A DNA stretch of 64,000 nucleotides from Saprospirales bacterium GYS_P2D. GTDB lineage: Bacteria > Bacteroidota > Bacteroidia > Chitinophagales > Saprospiraceae. Shown here piece after piece: positions 1 to 8,600 of the stretch. The DNA is taken from NCBI GenBank assembly GCA_009833045.1, contig WUUP01000004.1:367907-431906 (forward strand). The letters are read 5' to 3'. A model generated the notes under the pieces. It saw only the letters and a list, made by a program, of their open reading frames with translations, did not search any database and was not told the DNA's origin. Position 1 is the stretch's first letter; each line of letters begins with the position of its first letter. Made by a program: the position numbers and the translations under genes.

Positions 1-1746
1 CCAGATGTACGAATTCAGAGCTTTCAGAAATTTGATAGCAAGGTAGGTACTGATTATGTCCATTATTCTGTCTTTTTGCATCAGGGAATTGAAGCCGTTT
101 TCTATCAGAATGGATTTCCTCTTACTTCGGCTACCATAGAAGATCAATTTGATACCGATGAATTACTCGCAGGACAAATGTCCTGGTGGCAGTTACTACG
201 TGTAGAAGAGAGCTATAGAGGAGACCTCATAGAAGAGGTCAAAATGCAAGAAGAGGGTAAAGTACGAGTAGACTTTAAGGATCGACAAAGCGTAGTCATC
301 AATAAAATGGGTATGGCGATATCTACCTCCACAGATGATACATTTGATGATCTATCTTTTATACTTATCGACCCTGTGGATCTCCCACAAGCTATAAAAG
401 ATTATATATCCACTAATTATCCCAGCGATACTATCATAGAAGCCGAAGAAAATTTGGATGGATACGAAGTGATCATTTCTTCAGGTATTAAATTAGAATT
501 TGATATCTCAGGCAACTTCATAGAAATATCTGGAAATGGGGATGATGATGGCGAGAATCAAGGGGAAGATATCAACCCAGCAGACTTGCCGCAAGCAATA
601 TTAGATTATATCGCTACTAACTATCCAGATCTGACGATCGTAGAGGCGGAGATATACCCTAATCAATACGAAGTAACACTGAGCAGCGGCGTGGAATTAG
701 AGTTTGATCTATCAGGCAATTTCTTAGAAGTATCTGGACAGGGTGGAGATGATAATGGAGATGACAACGAAATTGAGACAGGTAGCCTTCCTGCTGCAGT
801 GACAGACTATATAGCAGCTAATTATCCAGGAGAGACGATCGTCAAAGCGGAGTTTGACGGAATAGAGTATGAAGTGACCTTGAGTAATGGATTGAAGTTG
901 GAGTTTGACGATATGGGCAATTTCAAAGAGATATCTGGTAATGATGGAGATGATAGTGGGGAAGAAGATGAGATAGAAATCAGTAATCTACCGATGCCAG
1001 TGACAGACTACATATCAGCTAATTATCCAGGAGAGACGATCGTCAAAGCGGAGTTTGACGGAGTAGAATATGAAGTGACCTTAAGTAATGGTCTAAAATT
1101 AGAATTCGATAGTATGGGTAGCTTCAAAGAAATATCTGGATCAGAAGGAGAAGGAGAAAATGAAGATGATCATATATCTGTAGGCGACTTACCGATGTCA
1201 GTGACAGACTATGTAGCGGCTAATTACCCTGGAGAGACCATAATCAAGGCAGAATTTGATGGTGTGGAGTATGAGGTGACATTAAGTGGTGGATTGAAAC
1301 TTGAGTTTGACGCTGATGGTAACTTCAGAGAGATATCAGGTAACTCTGGAGATGGAGAAGGCGAAGGAGAGGATATAAATATAGAGGATCTCCCTCAGGT
1401 GATAATTGACTATATCAGTACAAACTATCCTGCAGCAGTCATCATAGATGCTGAGTCAGATGAAGATGGATTTGAAATCGAATTGAGCAATGGAGTAGAA
1501 TTAGAATTTGATAACATGGGTAATCTGATTGAGGTGGATGGAGATGGTAGTGGATCAGATGATGATTGTTCGGATATTACTTTTGGCGAATTGCCTGCAG
1601 CAGCTCAAAATTACATCAATACTAACTATGATGGAATTGGTATTGACCGTGTTCGATCATGCACTGACGAGTATCGAGTAGAGCTCGATAATGATGTGAA
1701 AATAACTTTTGATCTTGATGGTAATGTGACAGACATCGATGACTAA
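1..1746 (+). CDS. PepSY-like repeat protein, 5' end outside window
   Basis: The reading frame is open from the first base of the window, so the true start and any signal peptide lie upstream; the first in-frame start-like codon here (TTG at 76) is probably internal. The visible part holds seven copies of a ~55-residue module of the PepSY-like/BLIP-like fold (starting near 382, 586, 787, 988, 1189, 1390 and 1591). Each has the pattern LPxxxxDYIxxNYP, then YEVxLSxGxxLEFD and GNFxEISG. A degenerate half-module precedes them. Modules are joined by linkers very rich in Asp, Glu and Gly. Proteins of this family in Bacteroidota are periplasmic or exported, and their function is largely unknown. The acidic linkers might bind calcium, but that is inference. 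A hairpin terminator follows the stop. Confidence 0.85.
   Translation, partial: PDVRIQSFQKFDSKVGTDYVHYSVFLHQGIEAVFYQNGFPLTSATIEDQFDTDELLAGQMSWWQLLRVEESYRGDLIEEVKMQEEGKVRVDFKDRQSVVINKMGMAISTSTDDTFDDLSFILIDPVDLPQAIKDYISTNYPSDTIIEAEENLDGYEVIISSGIKLEFDISGNFIEISGNGDDDGENQGEDINPADLPQAILDYIATNYPDLTIVEAEIYPNQYEVTLSSGVELEFDLSGNFLEVSGQGGDDNGDDNEIETGSLPAAVTDYIAANYPGETIVKAEFDGIEYEVTLSNGLKLEFDDMGNFKEISGNDGDDSGEEDEIEISNLPMPVTDYISANYPGETIVKAEFDGVEYEVTLSNGLKLEFDSMGSFKEISGSEGEGENEDDHISVGDLPMSVTDYVAANYPGETIIKAEFDGVEYEVTLSGGLKLEFDADGNFREISGNSGDGEGEGEDINIEDLPQVIIDYISTNYPAAVIIDAESDEDGFEIELSNGVELEFDNMGNLIEVDGDGSGSDDDCSDITFGELPAAAQNYINTNYDGIGIDRVRSCTDEYRVELDNDVKITFDLDGNVTDIDD
586..1746 (+). repeat. Tandem 201-bp coding repeats
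   Basis: Six consecutive PepSY-like modules start exactly 201 bp (67 codons) apart at 586, 787, 988, 1189, 1390 and 1591; the first module at 382 is 204 bp from the second. Modules 3, 4 and 5 are the most alike. Modules 3 and 4 share an uninterrupted run of more than 40 identical bases around 816-861 and 1017-1062, which points to recent duplication. The acidic linkers vary in sequence while the repeat length is kept. Confidence 0.85.
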
Positions 1747-1771
1747 TATTAGTCAATAAGATACAGATAAT

Positions 1772-1826
1772 GGGAGTGTGCTTAAGTTTCTTACCATGAA
1801 ATTTTGAGTTTCACTCCCTTTTTTAT
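1772..1826 (+). terminator. Probable rho-independent terminator
   Basis: GGGAGTG (1772-1778) pairs with CACTCCC (1812-1818), followed at once by a run of T. The loop is long. A second inverted pair, GTGCTTAA (1777-1784) with TTAAGCAC near 1828-1835, may serve the convergent beta-lactamase gene. Confidence 0.55.
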
Positions 1827-1860
1827 TTTAAGCACATCACCGATTCTAAATTGAAGTAGT

Positions 1861-2757
1861 TTACTGTAAAATATAGTGATCCCAAGCTATACGAGCTGTC
1901 TGAGCGATGATATGGTAGCAGTCATCGAGCTTCTCTCGACTATCACTGACTAATACGCTGATGTACAGAGGACTACCATCTGGCAAGAATATGATCCCCA
2001 CATCATTCACAGCTCCTCGTTTACCATCCGGATCGACGCCAGCTTGCCCAGTTTTATGGGCGATCGTCGTGCCTTCTGGTAGTAGGCCTCTTAGACTCTT
2101 AGTACCTGTCTGGGTACCGATGAGCGTCTCCATGAGATAGTCATAGCTTGTCTCACTGAGCATTTTGTTTTCGTTAGTATAGATCTTTTGAAGTAGGAGA
2201 GTGATGGCATCGGCAGTTGACCAGTTGAGGTACTGGATCTCCCAGTCGGACTGCATGATGATCTCTGGATACCTGATAGCTACATCGGTGATCCCTATAT
2301 CACGCATATACTTCTCGACGATCGCTGGACCGCCTACCATCTCAAATAATATATCGCAGCCCATATTATCACTCCAGGCCACTGTCTGCTCCATCATCTC
2401 AGCGATAGTGATCGTGGCGCCGTTTGGATATTTCTTCTTCAGCGGACTCCAAAGATGTTCGTATTGCTCGATATGTGCGGGAGTGATCTGGATAGAGTCT
2501 GAGAGACTGCATATACCGGCATCCACATCCTTTAGGACGGTGAGGGCGAGATGGAGTTTGTATACGCTCTGCATGGGGAGATGCCTATCTCCGTTGACAC
2601 TGATCTGATCTCCTGACTTTGGCTCGTAGATGGATACGCCTACCGTGGCATCGTAGGATTTGATCATCTCTTCGATGGCGCTTTGTACAGGATGATTTTG
2701 GCTATAGCCAAATGAAAGAAAAAGGCTGAAATATATAACTCTCAGTACTCTGATCAT
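1861..2757 (-). CDS. Class A beta-lactamase, subclass A2-like
   Basis: A 298-residue serine beta-lactamase that should hydrolyse beta-lactams in the periplasm. A signal peptide covers about residues 1-19 (ends SFGYSQ). All active-site motifs are present: S64-V-Y-K67 within PMQSVYK, S129-D-N131, a glutamate in the omega-loop region (E165, in YPEIIMQ) and K235-T-G237. The PMQSVYK and QYxNW patterns resemble the Bacteroidota A2 branch (CepA, CfxA, PER, VEB group) more than TEM/SHV. The length is normal for the family. It stands alone, convergent with the repeat protein and divergent from the GH30 gene, with no regulator or mobile element beside it. It therefore looks like a resident chromosomal gene; its substrate range cannot be read from the sequence. 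Confidence 0.93.
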   Translation of the reverse strand: MIRVLRVIYFSLFLSFGYSQNHPVQSAIEEMIKSYDATVGVSIYEPKSGDQISVNGDRHLPMQSVYKLHLALTVLKDVDAGICSLSDSIQITPAHIEQYEHLWSPLKKKYPNGATITIAEMMEQTVAWSDNMGCDILFEMVGGPAIVEKYMRDIGITDVAIRYPEIIMQSDWEIQYLNWSTADAITLLLQKIYTNENKMLSETSYDYLMETLIGTQTGTKSLRGLLPEGTTIAHKTGQAGVDPDGKRGAVNDVGIIFLPDGSPLYISVLVSDSREKLDDCYHIIAQTARIAWDHYILQ

Positions 2758-2834
2758 GATCTATTACTATGGTCGCTGCTCAAGATAACTACTTCTTTGG
2801 TATCTCAATTTAGGGTATCTACGGCTATACTTTG

Positions 2835-2851
2835 CAATCGATTGCGTAAAT
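2835..2851. promoter_or_regulatory. LacI-type operator upstream of GH30
   Basis: The 12-bp perfect palindrome GCAATCGATTGC (2834-2845) has the central CG and arm sequence typical of LacI/PurR/CcpA-family operators. The 17-bp stretch 2835-2851 recurs without mismatch at 21357-21373 upstream of the GH115 gene. It lies 33 bp before the GH30 start codon and 77 bp from the start of the divergent beta-lactamase. No LacI-family regulator is encoded in the window. Confidence 0.6.
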
Positions 2852-2884
2852 GCCGTAATTGTAACAAAATCATAAAAAGTAAGT

Positions 2885-4189
2885 ATGAATAGTATGTCTG
2901 CATTCCAACCATTGAAGTATTTATTATTCCTCATAGTGGTGAGTATCATGATCTCCTGTAGCTCAGAGGGAGATCATGATAATATGACTCCCGAGGTCCC
3001 TCTGATCACTCGCAAAATCACCATAGATCCGTCGACGGTACATCAGCGGATTGTAGGATTTGGGGGTTGCAATACAGTATTCAGAGGTGCGAATAACTAT
3101 CCACGACGTAGCGATATGCAGAAAGCTTTTGGACTTGGGGATAATGAACTGGGCCTGAGCATATTCAGAGTAAGTGTACCCGTAGATTCAGCCAGATGGG
3201 CAGCTGTCGCAGAAGTAGCAGGATATGCACAAGAACAAGGGGCGATCGTATTTGCCTCCCCTTGGGATGCACCATCATACATGCTGGATCCCGCTCATGA
3301 CGAAAAGCGAATCTTGCCAGAATTCTATGACGAATACGTAGACCATCTCAATGCATTTGATGCATATATGTCTCGCAATGGCGTCGATCTACATGCTATC
3401 TCTATGCAAAATGAGCCAGACATCGGCGAATGGACGCAGTGGACAGTGTCAGAGGTAGAAGATTTCATGATCAATCATGCTGGCCGGATCAATAATACTG
3501 TCATCACCGCTGAGTCATTTAATTTTAGTATGGAGTACTATACGGGGCTACTACAGGATTCTGCAGCCTTAGCAAATTTTGAAATCGTCGGAGGACATAT
3601 CTACGGCAATGGGCTGGGGCCGATCCCACTGGCAGAAGAACAGAATAAAGAAATCTGGATGACGGAATACCTGCTCAATCTCGATGCTGATAGTGGCTGG
3701 AGCAATATAGGAGAGACCCGAAAATGGGCAGAGTCAATAGACATGCTCGAGACGATCCATGAGTCGATGGAGAGCAATTGGAATGCCTATGTCTGGTGGT
3801 ATCTGAAGCGATATTATTCATTCATCGGAGAGGGAGAGCAGGGGACTGCAGAGGGTGCGATCCTCAAGCGTGGCTATGCCTACTCTCACTACTCTAAATA
3901 CATCCGTCCCGACTATCACCGTATCGATGTAGGTGGAGATGGTAGCAATAATCTCAAAGTCACCGCCTATGAAGGCGATGGTCGCATCGTAGTAGTGATC
4001 CTCAATGATCGCTCGATATCGACCACCGCTGAGATCAGTGTAGCAGGTGCAGGATCCATCGGCTCGGTGGAGTCCTACATCACCTCGCTCAACAAAAATC
4101 GTGAGGCTGGAGCGGCTACGATAGAAGGCGCTGCAGTGCTGCAGACTATCGATCCCTCGAGTGTGACGACCGTAGTGATAGAGCTGTAG
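2885..4189 (+). CDS. GH30 endo-xylanase lipoprotein
   Basis: A 434-residue glycoside hydrolase of family 30, probably the glucuronoxylanase branch (subfamily 8), which cleaves the beta-1,4-xylan backbone. A lipoprotein signal ends in SIMISC with the lipid-bearing Cys at residue 25, which places it on the outer membrane or cell surface. The catalytic acid/base is E177 (SMQNEPD) and the nucleophile E261 (WMTEY). The YVWWYLKRYYSF segment (about 302-313) corresponds to the loop where glucuronoxylanases carry the Arg that recognises the glucuronate side chain; R309 is a candidate, but an alignment is needed. A beta-sandwich ends the protein. A LacI-type operator lies just upstream and is shared with the GH115 alpha-glucuronidase gene, which supports a joint role in glucuronoxylan use. 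Confidence 0.88.
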   Translation: MNSMSAFQPLKYLLFLIVVSIMISCSSEGDHDNMTPEVPLITRKITIDPSTVHQRIVGFGGCNTVFRGANNYPRRSDMQKAFGLGDNELGLSIFRVSVPVDSARWAAVAEVAGYAQEQGAIVFASPWDAPSYMLDPAHDEKRILPEFYDEYVDHLNAFDAYMSRNGVDLHAISMQNEPDIGEWTQWTVSEVEDFMINHAGRINNTVITAESFNFSMEYYTGLLQDSAALANFEIVGGHIYGNGLGPIPLAEEQNKEIWMTEYLLNLDADSGWSNIGETRKWAESIDMLETIHESMESNWNAYVWWYLKRYYSFIGEGEQGTAEGAILKRGYAYSHYSKYIRPDYHRIDVGGDGSNNLKVTAYEGDGRIVVVILNDRSISTTAEISVAGAGSIGSVESYITSLNKNREAGAATIEGAAVLQTIDPSSVTTVVIEL

Positions 4190-4271
4190 TGGGAGGATTA
4201 TAGTTCATTCTTTGCCTCTTCAAGATCAAGTTTTATCAGCTCCCAGTATTTTGTGGAAGGGTAAAATGACC

Positions 4272-5165
4272 TCAATCAGATCGTAAAACACTCTTCATCC
4301 ATTCATTTACTTCATCTACTTTTTCCATATTCAGCAGATGAGCTGCATTAGGGAGTACTGTTTTAGTGGATCGTGGTAGCCGTTTATCATAGATATCGGA
4401 GATGAGATGGATATCACGTGCATCTTCTGCACCGATGAGCATATGCGTCTCAATGCCTATCTCATGGAGGCGCTCGATAGCAGGGGGCGAAGCGAGCGAT
4501 GACCAGTCAGCTCTCCAGTGGTCGGTCATGGTCTGGGTGATCATCTTAAGAGATCGCTGTGAAAAGGTAGAATCTATGTCGCCCTCTGAGCGACCTGGAC
4601 CGATGACCCAGTTTTGATGAAAGAGCTGAGCGGATAACACAATATCATCCTTTTCAGTGGCTATTTGTCGGAGACGATTGTTAGCAGCAGCGAGGCTATC
4701 TTGGAAGTACTCCCAGCCATTCAGTCCGGGAGACAATAGTATCAATTTACTTAGTTCGTCAGGGTAGCGAAGCGCATAGTCACTGGCGAGCATACCGCCC
4801 CAGGACAGACCAGCTACGATGCATGGAGCTTCTGGACTGTACATCTTCTTGATCTCATGAATTATTTCATATCCATAGAGGTCTGCTGATCCTGATATAG
4901 ATCGTCCATGGCCTATATCATCAAAACTCGCAATAAGAAATTCTTCAGATAATGCCTCTACCTGAGGAGTCCACATCTCATGAGATAAATATCCGCCATG
5001 TGCTAAAATCACCAATGGCCCTTGACCCTGTACTCGATGATAGATCTGGTGATCTCGGATCGTGATGTAGCCCTCATGCTCATGCGTCTCTGGTGATTCG
5101 CAGCTACAGAATAGTAGTAATGCGAGAGCAAAAGCAATGAAGTGATATGAGCGACGAGTAGTCAT
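4272..5165 (-). CDS. Alpha/beta hydrolase lipoprotein
   Basis: A 297-residue alpha/beta-hydrolase-fold protein with a lipoprotein signal (LALLLFCSC). The nucleophile elbow is G119-L-S121-W-G123, the likely acid D248 (GAEDARD) and the histidine H276 (NAAHLLNM), so the catalytic triad appears complete. HGG near residue 56 supplies the oxyanion loop. The family includes esterases, lactonases and haloperoxidase-like enzymes, and the substrate cannot be told. It ends 82 bp from the convergent GH30 gene and has no clear operon partner. A short-chain ester or acetyl group of plant polysaccharide would fit the neighbourhood, but that is speculation. Confidence 0.8.
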   Translation of the reverse strand: MTTRRSYHFIAFALALLLFCSCESPETHEHEGYITIRDHQIYHRVQGQGPLVILAHGGYLSHEMWTPQVEALSEEFLIASFDDIGHGRSISGSADLYGYEIIHEIKKMYSPEAPCIVAGLSWGGMLASDYALRYPDELSKLILLSPGLNGWEYFQDSLAAANNRLRQIATEKDDIVLSAQLFHQNWVIGPGRSEGDIDSTFSQRSLKMITQTMTDHWRADWSSLASPPAIERLHEIGIETHMLIGAEDARDIHLISDIYDKRLPRSTKTVLPNAAHLLNMEKVDEVNEWMKSVLRSD

Positions 5166-5362
5166 TGATTACTTTCCTTTTCGTTAGCCAAGAGTTGGTA
5201 CTTTATTGTCGATACTTTTAGCAGTCGAGACTACTTTCTGATGTATCAATCTATTCTTCATAAGGCATTCAAAATACATCAACCCCATCAATTTTACGAG
5301 TGCTTGATTCTATTAGTCCTATTACACTTTTTTATATAGAATGTATTTTTTAGCTGTTGTAC

Positions 5363-5572
5363 TCATACCATCAATAATTGCTGCTCGAAAGCTCGTCTAA
5401 CTAAACCAGCGGTATTTTTCGCATTCAATTTTGCCATTAGATTTTTTCGATGTGATAGGGCGGTATGTGTGCTGATATACATTTCGCTTGCTATCTCTTT
5501 AGTAGTGTATTCTTGAGAGATTAGATGGAGTACTTCGTACTCTCTTTTTGTGATATGATTAGTGGTATTCAT
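5363..5572 (-). CDS. Stand-alone LuxR-type HTH protein
   Basis: A 69-residue protein that is almost entirely one GerE/LuxR C-terminal helix-turn-helix domain (TKREYEVLHLIS, then TTKEIASEMYIS and HRKNLMAKL). No receiver or other sensory domain is attached; such domains normally sit at the end of a 200-residue regulator. It lies 29 bp downstream of, and on the same strand as, the 1682-residue secreted protein and is probably cotranscribed with it. It may be a small DNA-binding regulator of that gene or the remnant of a longer response regulator. A DNA-binding role follows from the family; its target is unknown. Confidence 0.8.
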   Translation of the reverse strand: MNTTNHITKREYEVLHLISQEYTTKEIASEMYISTHTALSHRKNLMAKLNAKNTAGLVRRAFEQQLLMV

Positions 5573-5601
5573 GATTTAGTTTTTATGATTTGTTTATTTT
5601 A

Positions 5602-8600
5602 TTAGTCTTCACAGGCTTCTATCTCTCCTGTGAAAATCGCTCCTAATTCTATCTCAAAAGATGGCAAAAGCGTCAAGTCGTTAGAAGCTTTGAATTGGAC
5701 CTGATCTCCACTACTGATTTTTCCATCGGATTCAATAGTAAGACCTCGATAAACCCCTTCATTAATTGTACTTGAATTTCCATCAGATGAGTTTTGGACG
5801 AGCATATCTTCACAAGAAAAAATGGGTAATTCAATATGGTCTCCGACTCGAAACTCCCAGTTATAGCTTGTTTTATTACCTGCGGGATCCATGATATCAT
5901 CGATCATGATTCGATATATGGCGTTCCCTTGGTCTATTAGATTTTGCGCTGGTTGCACCATTATTTTGTTCTCAAAACAGCTCATAGTAGCAGGTAAGTC
6001 AAATCCAGTTACGAGATTTCGCATAGTTATCTGACTATTGCTACAATCTATATTTTCATCAAATGTTGCACTAATTTCCTCTCCAGCACTCAGATGATCA
6101 TCGACGGGGTGAGGAAGACCAAAGAGGGAAGGGGCCTTCGTATCTATGATACCCGATGCTCGTTGACTATAGATGCTGTTTGATCCACAGATTAGTTTCA
6201 GACGAAGGTCATAGGCGCCATCCTGCCAGGAGGACAAATTTCCTATTAGTTCAGTGCCAAGATTGGCACCCAAATGATCATTTTCATTTAGATCTACGGA
6301 CTCCCAGACTGTCACGGTGGACCAGCTATTCAGACCGATTGGAGATATCTGGAGCATAAGCTGATCCAGTTGGTCTATGTCATAATCTACTGCATGAATG
6401 TCAATCTCAATATTGTCAGAATTGATAATCCATCCATCATATGGTGACGCCATTCTGATATCACTGCAAGGAGTATCGAAAAAGGCATTGATCACAGCCT
6501 CTGAGGCTAAAGTGGCGGCACTACCGTCAGCTCCAGCTTCGCACAATGGGTATAGTCTAAAGGTCAAACCTTCATATGAGAAGACATTAGAAGCACCTCT
6601 TCCCACTTTTACCAGTACATCTACAGAGTTTTGATAGGGTATCGTATAAGCAATAGGTTCAATGTACGGACTTCCGCCTAACCAGATCGATGCTCCATCT
6701 GGATTGCTGCTTTGATCAAATTGTAAATAATAGGTTCTCATTTCTCCACTCTCACTCAGGTTTCTCAGTCGGAGAGTGAATTCTGCCAATCCGTCTTCAG
6801 GGATGTCTGTGATTACTGGATTTATTGCTATTAATTCGGGTAAGTCTCGAGCCTGAGTGCCGACTTCATGAGGGCAAGAGCTGATACCTGCGACCAGATC
6901 AAAAACAGGTGTGTTGTATACTGGATCTCTTTTAATATTCACGGTATATCCATCTCCAATGTTATTATCCTCGAGATGAAATCCTGTAGTCATACTGCTT
7001 GTCTGGGTAGAGTTTCTTGATGTACCCGTCTGCATTCTAAATTTGGCTTTAACCCCACCATTGAAACCAGATCCTCCAATTTCTACTCCTACCTCTGCTG
7101 CTATTTCAGTGGCTATTTCTACGTTGAATTCTATGTTACTTGATTCAGCAGAGCTGACAGTGGTACTACTTTCATAAGGAGCATTGTTGCTGAAGGATAT
7201 ATTAGAATACGCCCCTGAGAGCTCTTGTGCGTTTTCTTTCAGTTCTTCATTCTGCTGTAGTGTTTGCCGCCATACGGCGACCTGATCTTGATAGTATTGT
7301 GCGCTGTCAGGATGGGAACTATTGGTTGCTAAAAATTCTAATTGATTGATGATGGTCTCTCTGATATACTTTTCGGTATAGACATATGTTGTAGCGAAGC
7401 CATCATTGGCTATCATCAAGTCTACATCAATATCTATTTCACAGCCGTCCACTTCTAAGATATCAGCAGCAGCATAGATCAGATTCATCGCCCCTCCGAT
7501 GAATACATCACCTGATGTGCCCGATATCAGTTCTCCATCAGAGGTTTCAAACCGCTGATTTTGAGTGATGCTCAGGATGGACTCTTCCGTATTGACCATT
7601 TCGGAGGAGATCTCATTTGATAATCCGATCTGTCCCCAGTAGGCCGTCTCGACAGAGAACCCTACTCCCGCTGCAAACTTCTGCCCCAGCTTGACATCTA
7701 ACCATGTATTGACACTGGCTCCTCCAGCCACTTGAAATGATGTGGCCAATTCATTGGTCATGGACTCCTCTACATAGCTATAGCTGGCATCTCCTGGTGG
7801 GTCCCTCAATATCATAAACGGAATATCTGGAGATACAGTGGTGAATGTCTGATCTCTCGGGCGAGCACCAGTGATGATCATATCTTGGGTGACACTGGCA
7901 CTTTGTCCCAAGGTATCAAAAGCTGTTATGCTTATACTTTTTGTATATGGTGCGACAAGATTAGGTAGGTCAGGTAGCAGGTTGTAAGTGATTTTCCCTT
8001 GAGATATTGGGATTTCTATGGTTTCATTCTGACGGCCACTTATTTCGTCTACGATCAATACATATCCAGTATCCATGGGACAAGAAGCTAAGCTGCCTTG
8101 ATAAATATCTACCTCTAATGTTATCGGTTCTAATTGAGGAACTACGATCATAGCGGGATCACAGGAAGTCGGATCTGGTAGTCCAGAGAGCATTAACACG
8201 GGAGGTGGTTGATAGATGAAATCAAGCATTTGATCTGTCGTCCTCAGATCCAGTTGAAAAGCTTGATTGAAAAATGCCTCCACCTCTAATGCGCTATATG
8301 GAGCTGGATCAATCATATCAACTAACTGTACGTTATATTTTCTTGCAGGTAATTCTATTTGATAGCTTCCATCTGCATAGGTCGTCACCATACGATTAAT
8401 ACAATTATCGATACTGCTAAATTGTAATACAGCTTGCCCCAGTATAGTGCCACAATCACCACCGACAAATCCCGATACCGTCCGTGTTTCCTTGTTGAAA
8501 AAATCTTGATCAGCATAGTTTTGATCGATATATGCGGTATAATTAACAGGAGAGAATGCTAAGCCATTTTTTACAGCTGTTATGGTATGTTCTCCTATGT

